DNA of 64,000 nt, from positions 62,001-126,000 of the forward strand of contig CP045239.1 of the NCBI GenBank assembly GCA_020541345.1, written 5' to 3'. Both the position numbers and the translations under genes were made by a program. This stretch comes from Candidatus Ecksteinia adelgidicola (GTDB taxonomy: Bacteria; Pseudomonadota; Gammaproteobacteria; Enterobacterales; Enterobacteriaceae). The first letter of the stretch is position 1; every line of letters starts with the position of its first letter. Of the stretch, positions 47,968 through 60,158 are shown one piece after another. Below the pieces are notes generated by a model that ran no database searches, was not told the DNA's origin, and saw only the letters and a list, made by a program, of their open reading frames with translations.

Positions 47968-49488
47968 TCAAATACTAAATATTAATAAAAACATTATTAA
48001 CAATGCAACAAGACTCCAAAGAGGAATAACGCCAAATCGAGCATAAGGCGTGATACCGGTAGTAGGAGTAACTAAAACATGCAATACACGAAGAGTAAAT
48101 TGTGGAATTTTTGAAACTATTTTACCATTAGCATTTATTATAACAGTAATGCCATTATTCGTGCTTCTCAATAGTGGACGACCTAATTCTAACGCACGCA
48201 TACGTGCCATTTGTAAGTGTTGCCATGGACCAATAGAATGATCAAACCAAGCATCATTAGAGATAGTTAGAATAAAATCAGTATTTTTATGAAAATTATG
48301 TCGAACTTGTTGACTAAAAATAACCTCATAACATATTACAATTGTTAAGTTACAACCATAGACCTTAATAAGAGGTTGAATAGCATTCCCTTTTGTAAAG
48401 TTAAATATAGGTACATTAAAAAATGGCGCGATTGGATGCAATATATGTTCTAATGGCATGAATTCACCAAATGGTACTAAATGATGTTTATCATAACGAT
48501 ATTTTGCTGGATAAGAATATTTTTCAGAATTACCTAACATAATCGCGCTATTATACATTTTTTTATTTTTTGACGCAGTCTGTATATTAAGAATACCAGT
48601 AATTAAACGAGTATTTTTTTTACGTAATTTTTTATCTAACATAGTTAAAAAAGAATTTTGATTGGCTTCATCATTTGGAATAGCTGATTCTGGCCAAACA
48701 ATGACATCTACATGACCTATATAAGGTATAGTTGCATTTAAATAAGTTTGTAATATTAAACCTAATTTATTTGGAACCCATTTTATTTTTTGTGGGATAT
48801 TTCCTTGTACTATAGCGATGCTAATTGCTTTTTCTGGTAAAGAAGTAAACCAATAGTATTTAGATAATGGCCAAGGAAAAAATAAAAATGAAATAGCTAT
48901 AATTGCAGATACTTTATGACGTTTATTAATAGAATATACTATTAAACCAGAGATTATTATTAACATAAACGTAATAAAATCAACTCCTAATAAAGGAGCT
49001 ATACCTTGCAATGGACCATCAATTTGAGTGTATCCAAATTGTAACCAAGGAAAACCAGTTAAAATTGAAGCACGTAAAAATTCAGTAATTTGCCATAAAA
49101 CTGGAGCAGCAATCACTAATCGATAATAAGAAGTAGATGGCCAAAAATATGCTAATAATCCTGAAAATAGTCCAGTATATAGAGATAAATACATAACAAG
49201 TAAAAATACGAGAGAAATATTGATAAAAAATGGCATGCCGCCAAAACTAGCAATACTTTTATATATCCATCCTATTCCAGTACTAAATAGCCCACATCCC
49301 CAGTATAAACCAAGAAAAAAAGATTGTTTAATAGTGCAATTTAAAGTAACGCTTAATAATCCAACAAGCGAAACAATAGCCATTAACCAATAATTAAAAG
49401 GAGAAAATGACAAAGTGCCAACAGAACCAAATAATAATGCTAAGAAAATACGAACTTTTTGTTTTTTTAAAAAAGAAATATTTAACAT
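47968..49488 (-). CDS. lnt: Apolipoprotein N-acyltransferase
   Basis: Last enzyme of lipoprotein maturation: adds the third acyl chain to the N-terminal Cys in the inner membrane, needed for Lol sorting. It has 506 residues (E. coli 512). About eight membrane helices lie within residues 1-210, then the periplasmic nitrilase domain (about 220-480), then a final helix. The catalytic triad is at nearly the E. coli numbers: Glu267 (VWPESAIP), Lys334 (RYDKHHLVPFGEFMP) and Cys386 (VICYEVIF). It ends in TGA. It starts 6 nt after the corC stop, as in the ybeY-corC-lnt operon of E. coli. Confidence 0.97.
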   Translation of the reverse strand: MLNISFLKKQKVRIFLALLFGSVGTLSFSPFNYWLMAIVSLVGLLSVTLNCTIKQSFFLGLYWGCGLFSTGIGWIYKSIASFGGMPFFINISLVFLLVMYLSLYTGLFSGLLAYFWPSTSYYRLVIAAPVLWQITEFLRASILTGFPWLQFGYTQIDGPLQGIAPLLGVDFITFMLIIISGLIVYSINKRHKVSAIIAISFLFFPWPLSKYYWFTSLPEKAISIAIVQGNIPQKIKWVPNKLGLILQTYLNATIPYIGHVDVIVWPESAIPNDEANQNSFLTMLDKKLRKKNTRLITGILNIQTASKNKKMYNSAIMLGNSEKYSYPAKYRYDKHHLVPFGEFMPLEHILHPIAPFFNVPIFNFTKGNAIQPLIKVYGCNLTIVICYEVIFSQQVRHNFHKNTDFILTISNDAWFDHSIGPWQHLQMARMRALELGRPLLRSTNNGITVIINANGKIVSKIPQFTLRVLHVLVTPTTGITPYARFGVIPLWSLVALLIMFLLIFSI

Positions 49489-49494
49489 AAGAAT

Positions 49495-50367
49495 TTACTC
49501 TTTTAATTCTAATGTTAAATTATTGTCTGGAATTTTTACATGAACTTGAATAATTCGTCTACTATCCGATATTGCTATTTTAAAGAAATAATCTTGAATT
49601 TTAATTATTTCTCCTCGTGAAGGAAGTCGTCCAAATTTTTGCATTACTAAACCACCAACAGTATCAACTTCATTGTTACTAAAATTAGTATTAAATGTTT
49701 TATTAAAATCTTCAATTAATGTTAATGCACGTACAGTATATATATATCGACTAATCTGACGAATATTTAAATCCTCTTCATTATCATATTCATCTTCAAT
49801 TTTCCCAACAATTAATTCGAGAATATCTTCAATTGTTACTAAACCAGATACACCACCAAATTCATCAATTACAATAGCCATATGATAACGTTGAGAACGA
49901 AATTCTTCTAGCATTTTATTAACTTGTTTACTTTCTGGAACTATTACAACTGGACGTAATACTTTACTTATAGTAAACGGTTCGGAATTAATATGCATAA
50001 AAGGTAGTAAATCTTTAGCCATTAATATACCTTTAACATGATCTTTATCTTCACTTATTACTGGAAAACGCGAATGAGCAGATTTAATAATGACGTCTAA
50101 ACATATCTCAAGTTGTTGATTATATTGTAAAGTAATCATTTGAGAACGTGGAATCATAATGTCACGTACACGTTGTTCTGCAATATCTATTACACCTTTT
50201 AGCATGTTACGAATATCAGAATTAATTAAATCGTTTTGTTCTGAATCACGAATAAATTCTACTAGATCACTACAGTTTTTTGGCTCACCATGAAATAACT
50301 GATTAAGAATTAATGTAAAAAACCCTTTTTTTGGGCTGCAATTATTTGGTAAAGATTCGTCATTCAT
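49495..50367 (-). CDS. corC: CorC (YbeX), CBS-domain protein
   Basis: Cytoplasmic protein with two CBS domains and a C-terminal CorC/HlyC domain, linked in E. coli and Salmonella to magnesium/cobalt efflux and to ribosome quality in the YbeY context. It has 290 residues (E. coli 292). The N-terminal [19 protein letters not shown] is conserved. The CBS pair (about 66-190) has [34 protein letters not shown] and [24 protein letters not shown], and the C-terminal domain (about 205-285) has [21 protein letters not shown]. It is 127 bp after ybeY and almost touches lnt. Confidence 0.96.
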   Translation of the reverse strand: MNDESLPNNCSPKKGFFTLILNQLFHGEPKNCSDLVEFIRDSEQNDLINSDIRNMLKGVIDIAEQRVRDIMIPRSQMITLQYNQQLEICLDVIIKSAHSRFPVISEDKDHVKGILMAKDLLPFMHINSEPFTISKVLRPVVIVPESKQVNKMLEEFRSQRYHMAIVIDEFGGVSGLVTIEDILELIVGKIEDEYDNEEDLNIRQISRYIYTVRALTLIEDFNKTFNTNFSNNEVDTVGGLVMQKFGRLPSRGEIIKIQDYFFKIAISDSRRIIQVHVKIPDNNLTLELKE

Positions 50368-50494
50368 AAAATTTTAGTTAATATTACTCCTGTTGCTAAT
50401 CCAATAAAGATCTTAGCAATAATTTTATTAAAAACATATTAGAAAATGAAACAAAAGTAAAATAAATAATTATTTAATTAATACGATTATTTAA

Positions 50495-50944
50495 TTAATA
50501 CGGATTAATATAACCTAGTTTTTTCATTATGTTTATTTCTAAAGATTCCATTATTTTCGTTTCATTTTTTTTCATATGATTGTATCCTAATAAATGTAAA
50601 CTACCATGAACAACCATGTGTGCCCAATATGCTTCTTCTAACTTTTTTTGTTTAAATGCTTCTTCTATAACTAATTGTTTACAAATAACTAAATCACCAA
50701 GTAGTAATGGAACAAATTTCAACGAATTTTTATATGAAAAAGATAATATATTAGTTGGTTTATTTTTGTTTCGATAAATTAAGTTAAGTGTTTGACTTTC
50801 TAATTTATCTACTAAACGTATTGTTATTTCGGTATTTTGTTGTAATTGTGACAATACTTGATTTAACCAAAACTCAAAATAAGTTTTTTTAGGTAAATTA
50901 TTCGCATTTTTACAAGCAATCTGTAAATCTAAAATTATTTTCAT
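50495..50944 (-). CDS. ybeY: Endoribonuclease YbeY, rRNA maturation factor
   Basis: Zinc-dependent protein required for 16S rRNA 3'-end maturation and 70S quality control. It has 149 residues (E. coli 155, missing only the end of the tail). The metal motif HGSLHLLGYNH gives His113, His117 and His123, with the preceding Ala-His-Met-Val-Val. The family Arg is in R-N-K-N-K-P-T-N-I-L-S-F. In E. coli ybeZ (PhoH-like ATPase) and miaB precede it; here neither is present and 0.7 kb of spacer follows upstream. Confidence 0.96.
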   Translation of the reverse strand: MKIILDLQIACKNANNLPKKTYFEFWLNQVLSQLQQNTEITIRLVDKLESQTLNLIYRNKNKPTNILSFSYKNSLKFVPLLLGDLVICKQLVIEEAFKQKKLEEAYWAHMVVHGSLHLLGYNHMKKNETKIMESLEINIMKKLGYINPY

Positions 50945-51612
50945 AATAATATATAACTTTACTAAAAAATAAAATGTAAAAATTAAAGTTGTTTTTTCAT
51001 TTTATGTGTATGTTATAGTGTTTATATTATTAACTTATAAAATTATATAAATATTAACTAATAATATTTATATTTTTACTTTAAAATTAAGTTTATTGAC
51101 TTTTTTATTTTAAAGATAATAATTGTGATAAATATTAAAAAATTACTTTTTAATTAATCAATTAATTATTTTTTTAAAATTATTATTAATTTTAAATATT
51201 TTAATAAATTATTAAATCAATAAAAATACATTTTCTTAAATAGTATTTTACAAATTATGATTTATTACATATTTTTATAACTTTATATATAAAATATATT
51301 AACTAATAATTTTATACTTGTCTATATTATTTTTAATATTTTAAAAACTAACAAATAAATTATTTTTATTAAATTTTTAATAATTTTTTATTAAAAAATA
51401 GAATTTAACATCATAGAAACTATTTTAAAGAACAAATTATAGCAATGATATAAAAATTGGTTTTTTATTTTAATATAAAAAAATAATTTTAATATTTACT
51501 ATTAGAACATAACCTATATGAAGCTGAGAAAATATATAAAATATTTCTTAATAAAAAAAACATGTTTAAAATTTAATAGCATATAATAAAATCATAATTA
51601 CATTGTTTATAT
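50945..51612. other. Spacer upstream of ybeY
   Basis: 0.67 kb of A/T-rich sequence. ybeZ, which precedes ybeY in E. coli, is not visible. Confidence 0.65.
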
Positions 51613-52557
51613 TCACAAAAAACAACCAGGAGAAAGCCATTTATGACGTGAATTAAATACATCTTGTGCTGACATAATTTTTTTTCCTTCTAGTTGCAAC
51701 TGAACAATATTAAGAATACCATTAGAAGTAGCTACTTGAATACCACATTTATTAACGCAAATAATTGTACCTTCTTTTATATATTTTGAACTAAGTAAAA
51801 CATTAGCTTTCCAAACTTTTACTAATTTTTTATTAATGTAAAAATAACAAACTGGTTTTGGATTAAAAGCACGAATATGACGATCTAGCTGTATAGCAGG
51901 TAAAAACCAATTTAGTTGTCCTTCTTTTTTGCTTAATTTTTTAGCATAAGTTGCTTGATCTTCATTTTGAATTTTATACTTTACCGTACCTTTTACTAAA
52001 TTTTTTAAAGTTTCAAGCATTCCTTGTACACCTAAAAAAGCTAATTTCTTAGATAAACTATTAGTGGTATCTGTATCTGTGATAAGACAAATTAGTTTAT
52101 ATATTACACTACCAGCGTCTAAATTTTCATTCATTTTTATAATAGTTATACCAGTTATGGTATCACCAGCACATAAAGAACGCTGAATTGGAGCCGCACC
52201 ACGCCAACGTGGTAATAATGAAGCATGTATATTAATACAACCAAGCTTAGGTATAGATAGTATTATTTTTGGTAAAATTAATCCATAAGCTACAACAACT
52301 ATTACGTCAGGATTTAAATTAGAAATAAAATTTTGATGCTTTATACATTTTAATGATTGAGGTTGAAAAATTGGAATTTGATGCTGTTCTGCAATAATTT
52401 TTACTGAACTTTTAACAAGCTTATAACCACGCCCAGCAGGTCTATCTGGCTGGGTCAGAATACCTACAATCTTATATCCAGATAATAAAAGAATTTTAAG
52501 ATGATAAGCGGAAAAATCTGGTGTACCAGCAAATATAATTCGTAGAGAACGAGACAT
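51613..52557 (-). CDS. fmt: Methionyl-tRNA formyltransferase
   Basis: Formylates initiator Met-tRNA using 10-formyl-tetrahydrofolate. It has 314 residues (E. coli 315). The N-terminal Rossmann-like domain has FAGTPDFSAYHL and PDRPAGRG, and the catalytic trio is present: Asn109, His111 (NIHASLLPRWRGAAPIQ) and Asp147 (NLDAGS). The C-terminal tRNA-binding barrel starts near residue 205. It lies 12 bp after def, the ancestral def-fmt pair; rsmB, normally next, has moved elsewhere. Confidence 0.97.
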   Translation of the reverse strand: MSRSLRIIFAGTPDFSAYHLKILLLSGYKIVGILTQPDRPAGRGYKLVKSSVKIIAEQHQIPIFQPQSLKCIKHQNFISNLNPDVIVVVAYGLILPKIILSIPKLGCINIHASLLPRWRGAAPIQRSLCAGDTITGITIIKMNENLDAGSVIYKLICLITDTDTTNSLSKKLAFLGVQGMLETLKNLVKGTVKYKIQNEDQATYAKKLSKKEGQLNWFLPAIQLDRHIRAFNPKPVCYFYINKKLVKVWKANVLLSSKYIKEGTIICVNKCGIQVATSNGILNIVQLQLEGKKIMSAQDVFNSRHKWLSPGCFL

Positions 52558-52569
52558 ATTTATTTCCAG

Positions 52570-53085
52570 TTAATTGAAATTATGTGTACTAAATTTAGCG
52601 ATTTTTTTAAATTTATGATAAATACGATTACGTTTAAAAGAGGAAAGATAATCAATAAATAATTTACCTATTAAGTGATCCATTTCATGTTGAATGCAAA
52701 TTGATAATAAATCTTCTGCTTCTAATTCAAAAGGTTTTCCATTACGATCTAGCGCATAAATATTCACATGAGAAAATCGTGGTATTAAAGCTCTATATGC
52801 AGGTATAGAAAGACAACCTTCCGAAATACTGGTTTCTCCACTCTTGTATAGTAACTCGGGATTAATTAAAGTTAAAGGCTGATTACGTGATGTAGAAATA
52901 TCAATTACAATAATTTGTTGATGTATGTTCACTTGCGTTGCAGCTAAACCAATGCCTTCTTTTTCGTACATAGTTTCAAACATATTATCAATAATATTCT
53001 GAATATCTACATCAACTAATTTTACTAATTTTGCAATTTGTCTTAATCGTTTGTCTGGATAATATAACATTTGTAAAATTGACAT
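52570..53085 (-). CDS. def: Peptide deformylase
   Basis: Iron-type metallohydrolase that removes the formyl group from nascent proteins. It has 171 residues (E. coli 169). All three motifs are intact: GIGLAATQ (44-51), EGCLSIP with metal ligand Cys91, and QHEMDHL with His133, catalytic Glu134 and His137. The ATG has only a weak ribosome binding site. First gene of the def-fmt pair; dprA, found upstream in E. coli, is absent. Confidence 0.98.
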   Translation of the reverse strand: MSILQMLYYPDKRLRQIAKLVKLVDVDIQNIIDNMFETMYEKEGIGLAATQVNIHQQIIVIDISTSRNQPLTLINPELLYKSGETSISEGCLSIPAYRALIPRFSHVNIYALDRNGKPFELEAEDLLSICIQHEMDHLIGKLFIDYLSSFKRNRIYHKFKKIAKFSTHNFN

Positions 53086-55223
53086 ATATTGTATAGTTAT
53101 ATTTAAATAGTATAATAATTACTTATATTAAAATAATTTATGAATTTAATTAAAAGGGTATATTGACTACTACTTTAATTTAAAAGGTTATACTAGTAAT
53201 TCTGTAAAAATGTATTCTATAATGAATATTAATTAATTTATGTTATATTAATAGTTTTTTATAAAATTTAATGTTGTAAAAATAAAAATTAAAAAAAATT
53301 ATAAATATATTAATATATAGATATATTAATATTTACTTTTTTAAAAACAAATGACAATTTTTTATATAATTGCTGATATTTAATGGTATAATCTTTTTAA
53401 AATATTTAAATATATATTTTAAAGTTTAGCACATATAGTTAGAGATTTCGTTATTTATTATAATTTTTTTTAATATGCATATTATAATTGTTCCTTAATA
53501 AAAAATGTTTTATTTTTTAAATTATCATAAATAAATAATATTATTTATTTATATATAATTATAAACAAATTAATATGATAGAGATAAATAAAATGTTGTG
53601 ATATTTTACTTTTTACTAAAATATTATTGATAATATTAAATAAAAAATTTATTACTTTTTATATAATGTCTTATTATTTATTTTTATTATTATTATTTAA
53701 ATAATATTAATTAAATATTCATATAAAATATCATATTTTAAATAAAAATTAAAATATTAATATTATTTTAAAAATTGATGAAAATTTTTTTTAATTAAAA
53801 TATTAAAAAACTTTTAATAAAAATTTATAAAGTTCATTTTTAAACAATAAAATATTATTACAATAATTAAAAAATTAACATAACTAATTATATAATAATA
53901 AAATTAAAAATATTTATGGTTTTTATATTAAATAATTTAAATATATAAGTTTTTATTAATCATTCATGTAAAATATTTAATAATATGTCGTAAATATAAA
54001 TTTTCATTTAAATAAAATATGTATTGATGGCATTAATAACTTATAAAAATTATTTAATAAAATATAATATATAAAAAATTATCTAATAATACTTCAAGTT
54101 TAAAATTAAAAATATAAACATTTTTAAAAAAATATATACATATTATTTAAAATTTATTTAATTAAACATTTTAAAAAAACAAAGAGATACACTAAAAAAT
54201 CTATTTTAAATTTTTATTAATTTAATAAAATATATTGTTATGATAAAAAATATTATATGTAGCTATTAAAACTATTTTTTATATTTATAACATAATAATT
54301 GATAACATAAAAATAATATAATAATTTATAACATAAAAAATATCATATATAATAAATATTATATTTAATATCTAAAATAATGTTGATATAGTTTAATTTT
54401 TCAATCAATGATTATTTTTTATGATTTAACATAACATATTTTATTTATTATACAATATATATCAAAATTAAATTTTTTTTTAAAAAATACATATTTTGTT
54501 TTTAATTATTAAATGTATTTTTATATTATAAAATAAAATAATAATTTTTAATATCGCATTATAATATATTAAAAAATATTTTAAATATAAATAATATATT
54601 TTTTTAAATTTATTAAACATTTTATATATATTAATTACACTAATTTTAAATAAAAAAACATATAAACTATATTATAATATTAATATTTTATATCGAAATA
54701 TGTTTTTTATTAAAATATAATAATTTTTTACTTATCAATTTTTAATTTAAACAATTAATAAAAATTTATATTTATTAATAAAGATAAAATAGTTCAATAT
54801 AATAATATATCATATTATATTATTTTTATGTATTAATTATGTGTAAAACATATACTATATAATACAAATCTTAATTCGGATAATTCTTTTAATTCATATA
54901 TAACCGTATATTAAATGCTTTCAATTTAACTAGCAATTTAAGTAATTATTACTATTACATAGTAATGCTATTTTATTTAAGAAATAAAAACTAAAATATT
55001 AGTGTTTTAATATCATGTTAGTCTGTTAATATATATTATTAAATATATAATTTTAATTATTAAAACTAATAATGTTTAAAATAAATATTATTTTATAAAC
55101 ATATTTTATTTAATGATTTTCATTGAAAATATGCTATTTGTATAAAGATAATTGTAATAAAGCTATTTTAGCTATTTTACAATAATTTTTTATTGAATTT
55201 ATAACAAATATTTAAAATAATTT
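53086..55223. other. A/T-rich spacer, 2.1 kb
   Basis: No gene, RNA or clear repeat recognised between lysS and def. Confidence 0.7.
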
Positions 55224-56732
55224 TTATTTACGCATTGTTGGAAATAAGATTACATCACGGATTGCATGATTATTAGTAAATAGCATTATTATCCGATCAA
55301 TACCAATGCCTAATCCTGCTGTAGGCGGCAATCCATGCTCTAATGCAGTAATATAATCTTCATCATAAAATATTGCTTCTTCATCACCAGTATTTCTATT
55401 AATAATTTGATTAACAAAAATTTTTTTTTGATCTTCTGAATCATTTAATTCAGAAAAACCATTGCCAATTTCGTGACCATTAATAAAAAGCTCAAAACGA
55501 TCGGCGATCTCTGAATTACAATCATTTCGACGAGCTAATGGAGAAACTTCGGCTGGATATTCAGTAATAAAAGTTGGTTGAATTAAATGACTTATTATTA
55601 CTTTATCAAAAATTGATGCTATTATGCGTCCTAATCCCCAAGTTGTTTGAGTTTGAATACCAAAAGATTGAGCAACGTTCGTTAATGTTTTTATATTATT
55701 CAAATTCATATCTGGATAATATTTATGAATTGCTTCAATCATAGTAAGTTTTTTAAATGATTTACTAAAATCAAATATTTTATTACCATACTTTACAAGA
55801 TAAGTGTTTAATACTGCCTTAGCTAAAGTTTGAAATAATGTTTCAATTAATTTAAATAAATCTTTATAATCTGCATAAGCCATGTAAAGTTCCATCATGG
55901 TAAATTCTGGATAATGGCGTGAAGAAATACCTTCATTTCTAAAGTTTCGATTAATTTCAAACACTCGTTCAAATCCGCCGATTACAAGACGTTTTAAATA
56001 TAATTCTGGTGAAATGCGCAAATACATATCAATATCTAATGCATTATGATGAGTTATAAAAGGACGTGCTGAAGCTCCGCCAGGAATTGTTTGCATCATG
56101 GGAGTTTCAACTTCGATAAAATCACGTTCTATCATAAAATTTCGAATTAATGTTATTATCTTAGAACGCAACTGAAAAGTTTTTCTTGATTTTTTATTAA
56201 TAATTAAATCTAGATAGCGCTGTCGATAACGAGCTTCTTTATTTGTTAATCCATGAAACTTATCTGGCAATGGACGTAAAGTTTTAGTTAATAAACGTAA
56301 TTCTTCACAAAAAATTGATAATTCACCACTTTTTGTTTTAAATACTTTGCCACGTGCGCCAATTATGTCACCTAAATCCCATTTTTTAAATTCTTTATTA
56401 TAATCATGCACACTAGAAGTTAGTGTTTTTAACGAGATATACAACTGGATAAAACCACCTATATCTTGTAAAGTTATGAAAGATGCTTTTCCCATAATAC
56501 GACGACTCATTATGCGACCTGCAACCATAACTATTATATTTAATGTCTCTAGTTCTTTTTTTTCTCTTTGGTCATAAGCAGCGTGCAACTTATCAGAAGT
56601 ACTATCTCGATGAAAATCATTTGGAAATGGAGTACCTTGTTTACGTAAAATAGCCAGTTTTTCTCGTCTACATTGTAGTTCATTGTTAAGATTTACCATT
56701 TGATTTGCATCTTGTAATTTTTGTTTAAACAT
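55224..56732 (-). CDS. lysS: Lysyl-tRNA synthetase (class II)
   Basis: Charges tRNA-Lys. It has 502 residues (E. coli LysS 505). The N-terminal OB-fold anticodon-binding domain covers about 60-150 ([21 protein letters not shown]). The class II core has motif 2 [33 protein letters not shown] and motif 3 [13 protein letters not shown] near the C-terminus, which carries the conserved Arg. [14 protein letters not shown] and the end [10 protein letters not shown] are typical. AAGGAAAG precedes the ATG. It begins 10 bp after prfB, the same prfB-lysS order as in E. coli. Confidence 0.98.
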   Translation of the reverse strand: MFKQKLQDANQMVNLNNELQCRREKLAILRKQGTPFPNDFHRDSTSDKLHAAYDQREKKELETLNIIVMVAGRIMSRRIMGKASFITLQDIGGFIQLYISLKTLTSSVHDYNKEFKKWDLGDIIGARGKVFKTKSGELSIFCEELRLLTKTLRPLPDKFHGLTNKEARYRQRYLDLIINKKSRKTFQLRSKIITLIRNFMIERDFIEVETPMMQTIPGGASARPFITHHNALDIDMYLRISPELYLKRLVIGGFERVFEINRNFRNEGISSRHYPEFTMMELYMAYADYKDLFKLIETLFQTLAKAVLNTYLVKYGNKIFDFSKSFKKLTMIEAIHKYYPDMNLNNIKTLTNVAQSFGIQTQTTWGLGRIIASIFDKVIISHLIQPTFITEYPAEVSPLARRNDCNSEIADRFELFINGHEIGNGFSELNDSEDQKKIFVNQIINRNTGDEEAIFYDEDYITALEHGLPPTAGLGIGIDRIIMLFTNNHAIRDVILFPTMRK

Positions 56733-56742
56733 TTACTTTCCT

Positions 56743-57840
56743 TTATAAACCGGCTTTTAAACTTTCTTCGATAAATTTATCTAAATCACCATCTAATACA
56801 GATTGTATGTTACGTATTTCAATCTGAGTGCGCAAATCTTTAATACGAGAGCTATCTAAGATGTAAGAACGAATTTGACTGCCCCAACCAATTTCAGATT
56901 TATTATCTTCTATGATTTTTTTATTAGTATTTTTTTTTTGTATTTCAAACTGATATAGTTTAGCTTGTAATTGTTTAAATGCTTGATCTTTATTTTTATG
57001 CTGAGAACGATTGTTTTGGCATTGAACTACAATATTTGTTGGAATGTGAGTAATACGAACTGCTGATTCAGTTTTATTTACGTGTTGCCCTCCTGCTCCA
57101 GAAGCGCGATAAACATCAATACGAAGATCTCCTGAATTAATTTCAATCTCAATATCATCATCTATTTCTGGATAAACAAAGACTGAACTAAAGGAAGTAT
57201 GACGACGACGATTAGAATCAAATGGACTTTTTCTGACTAAGCGATGCACACCAGTTTCAGTACGTAACCATCCAAATGCATAATTTCCAATAATTTTAAT
57301 AGTTACTGACTTAAGACCAGCTATTTCGCCATTAGATTCTTCAATTATTTCAGTTGAAAAATTTTTATGTTCCGCCCAACGGAGATACATTCGTAATAAA
57401 ATAGAAGTCCAGTCTTGTGCTTCAATACCTCCAGAACCAGATTGAATATCAAGATAACAATTAGAACTATCATTTTTTTTAGAAAACATTAAACGAAATT
57501 CTAATTGAATTATATTAGCTGTTATTTTATCAAGACTAATTAGTATTTCATTAAAAATATTTATATCTTTTTCCGCTATTGCAAACTCAAATAAATGATT
57601 AATTTCTTGGTTTTCTTTTTCTAATTTTTCTAATACGATTACTATGTTTTCTAACATTGAACGTTTCTTAGTTAGCAATTTTGCAATAATTGGTTTTTCC
57701 CAAAAATTTGGTTGTTCCAATTTAGTATTTATTTCTTTTAATAATTCTTTTTTATCTTTATAATTAAAATTCTTCTTAAGAGTAGCAGTTCGTTTTAATA
57801 GATTCTGAATTTGATTCTTAACTACATTTGTTTGATGCAT
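56743..57840 (-). CDS. prfB: Peptide chain release factor 2, no frameshift
   Basis: RF2 ends translation at UGA and UAA. It has 365 residues, equal to E. coli RF2. The stop-recognition tripeptide SPF is at 205-207 and the catalytic GGQ at 250-252. In E. coli and most bacteria the gene holds an in-frame UGA after codon 25 that needs a +1 shift guided by an internal AGGGGG and the slippery CUU. Here residues 21-27 read L-K-K-N-F-N-Y from CTT AAG AAG AAT TTT AAT TAT, in one open frame, so the shift element and its autoregulation have been lost. UGA stops are in use (fldA, lnt), so RF2 is still needed. First gene of prfB-lysS; recJ upstream is absent. Confidence 0.97.
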   Translation of the reverse strand: MHQTNVVKNQIQNLLKRTATLKKNFNYKDKKELLKEINTKLEQPNFWEKPIIAKLLTKKRSMLENIVIVLEKLEKENQEINHLFEFAIAEKDINIFNEILISLDKITANIIQLEFRLMFSKKNDSSNCYLDIQSGSGGIEAQDWTSILLRMYLRWAEHKNFSTEIIEESNGEIAGLKSVTIKIIGNYAFGWLRTETGVHRLVRKSPFDSNRRRHTSFSSVFVYPEIDDDIEIEINSGDLRIDVYRASGAGGQHVNKTESAVRITHIPTNIVVQCQNNRSQHKNKDQAFKQLQAKLYQFEIQKKNTNKKIIEDNKSEIGWGSQIRSYILDSSRIKDLRTQIEIRNIQSVLDGDLDKFIEESLKAGL

Positions 57841-60145
57841 AATTTATTTTTATATTTATATGATATTAAAAATGTTATTGATTTTTATTAAAAGCAATAT
57901 TAATTTAAATGAATAATTTTAAACAACGTTTTTGTTTTGTAAATGTTATAATTAATTAGTATGATAGATTTTAGTATTATGGATTTTTTATATCTTTTGC
58001 TTAGTTGTTATATGATAATTATTAGTGTAATGATATAGATACGAATAAAATAAAATTTATAGCATCAATTTATTTTTTATTATTAATTATTATAATTATT
58101 TTATTAATAGAAACTATTATTTGATTCTCTCATTAAAATTCAATAAAAAACATAAAAAAATACATTAATAATGTTTAATTCTTGATTATGAAAAAGTTTT
58201 TTATAAAATATTATAATAATAATATTTTATTATTACTTAATTATTATTTATTTAATAATTTAAAATTCTTAATTTTAAATTATAAAATTTTTGTAGTATC
58301 ATTATGTTGATAAAAATTTTTAATCTAAAAAATTATCATTATTTATTTATTATTTTAGCATTATCAATTAGTATAAAAATATTAAATATGTTGTTTTTAT
58401 TTACTAATTAGTTAAATTATTAAATGTAAATTAATGCAGTATTTAATTTTTTAAAATTAAAATAATATAAAAATAACTAATTTATTTTAAATATTATTTA
58501 TAAATTTCTAAGAATTTAATTTTTTACTAAATAGTAATTTTTATAAAATTCTATTTTAATTTTTAAATTAGTATTTTAATTTTTCTATTTTATCTATTTG
58601 ACATGGAGCATTATTTTTAAGATAACATAATCAATTAACATGATACTTTCAAGATCGTTATATTTAAATAAATTTATGAACAATATTTTAAATATCTTAT
58701 TTCTTATATAATGAGATCTTTCTATTAGTTCAACAATATATTTTTTATTGTATATGAATGTAGAATATTAGAATTGAATCTCGTGTATTTTATTTTGTAT
58801 ATGTATTGTATTCTATATAATAATATGTTATTTATTTGAATTTTTAATTTTACATTTTTTGTTCTTTAAAAATAAAATCTAATACACTATAGATGAACAA
58901 ATAAATACTAAGTAAATATTATTTAATTTACGATTATATTATTTTACGATTATATTATTACTATATTATATTATTACTATATTATTACTAATTAATTTTT
59001 CAGAATTTAATGGTTAATAGCAGTTAATAGTTAATAAATTATATTGAAATATTTTAAGGATTAATAAATATTATTAATGTGCATTAATTTTATATAAAAA
59101 ATTTTAAATGAATAAAATTATTATAATTTATTAACAATATGTTAAAATTTTAAACTACTATTTATATTAAAATATTTTTTTAATAAAAATTAATTTAATT
59201 TTTTATATATTTTAAAATAATTTTAATAAAATTTATTTTTTATTATAAAGATTATATTATAACAATATATAATATATTAATTTTTACTCATAAATTTTTT
59301 ATAAATTAAGTGTATATTGTTATTTTGTTTAATAATATTATATATATTGTATATAATATTATTTTAAATATAATTTTATTTATTTTTAAAAAAATTTATA
59401 ACAGAACATTAAATGTACACATTATACAATAAATGTTATAAACTAAAATATAAAAAAATAGAAACAACATTAATAATCTATTTTTAAATAAAAAATATTA
59501 ATCTTAATTTAAAAAAAATTATAAATATATAATGTATTTTTAATAAATTTTTTAATATTGATATTATAATAAATAAATAAATATTTCACTTATTGTTTTT
59601 ATGAAAATTAAATAATTAATTAATATAATATTTATTATTATAAGTAACAATAACTTATATAAAATGTTTTTAAAAAAAAATTTTTATTAAATAATTTACA
59701 TTTAACATTTAAGAAGAAATAAAAATAAAATAATCTATATTTATGATATGTAATAATTATAATTTTATTTTTATAATGTTATTAATCTTTTCATTAATAA
59801 TTATTGTAACATTCATTATTAATATATTTAAAAAAATATATTTTTTTAAACAAAAGCAACATATAATTAAAATAATAAATTTTAAAATTAAAATTAAAAA
59901 ATTATTTAAAAGACTTAAAATTAAATTATTTATTTTTATAAAATTATTATACTGATAACAATAAATTTTTTATTTTAAGTAACATAGTTTATTTAATATA
60001 AAATATTTAAATGATATATAATATTTGTTAATGTAAAAATAGCATAAAAACTAAATAAATAATTGTGATAATATGTATAGTACAATATAATAATTATTAT
60101 GTTTATTATTAATAATTATTACTATTTGAAAAAATAATTATTAAT
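57841..60145. other. A/T-rich spacer, 2.3 kb
   Basis: No gene recognised. Degenerate tandem repeats of TTACGATTATATTA and TTACTATATTATTA type lie at about 58928-58991. A 70-codon plus-strand frame at 59743-59955, made almost only of Ile, Lys, Phe and Leu, is read as chance. Confidence 0.65.
58928..58991. repeat. Degenerate tandem A/T repeat
   Basis: TTACGATTATATTATT is present twice, followed by three copies of ATTATTACTAT-like units. Confidence 0.7.
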
Positions 60146-60158
60146 TTAATTATTTTTT
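60129..60158 (-). terminator. Hairpin over the metG stop, possible terminator
   Basis: AAAAAATAATTA and its exact complement (12 bp) flank a 6-nt loop. On the minus strand the stem ends in TTTTTT immediately after the metG coding sequence, so it could end transcription although the stem is pure A/T. Confidence 0.4.

Noticed and set aside
48050-48241. 63-codon plus-strand frame
   Set aside because: Antisense to the conserved C-terminal part of lnt.
59743-59955. 70-codon frame with one hydrophobic stretch and a lysine-rich tail
   Set aside because: Nearly all Ile, Lys, Phe, Leu and Asn, no ribosome binding site and no similarity; expected by chance in about 2 kb of such spacer.
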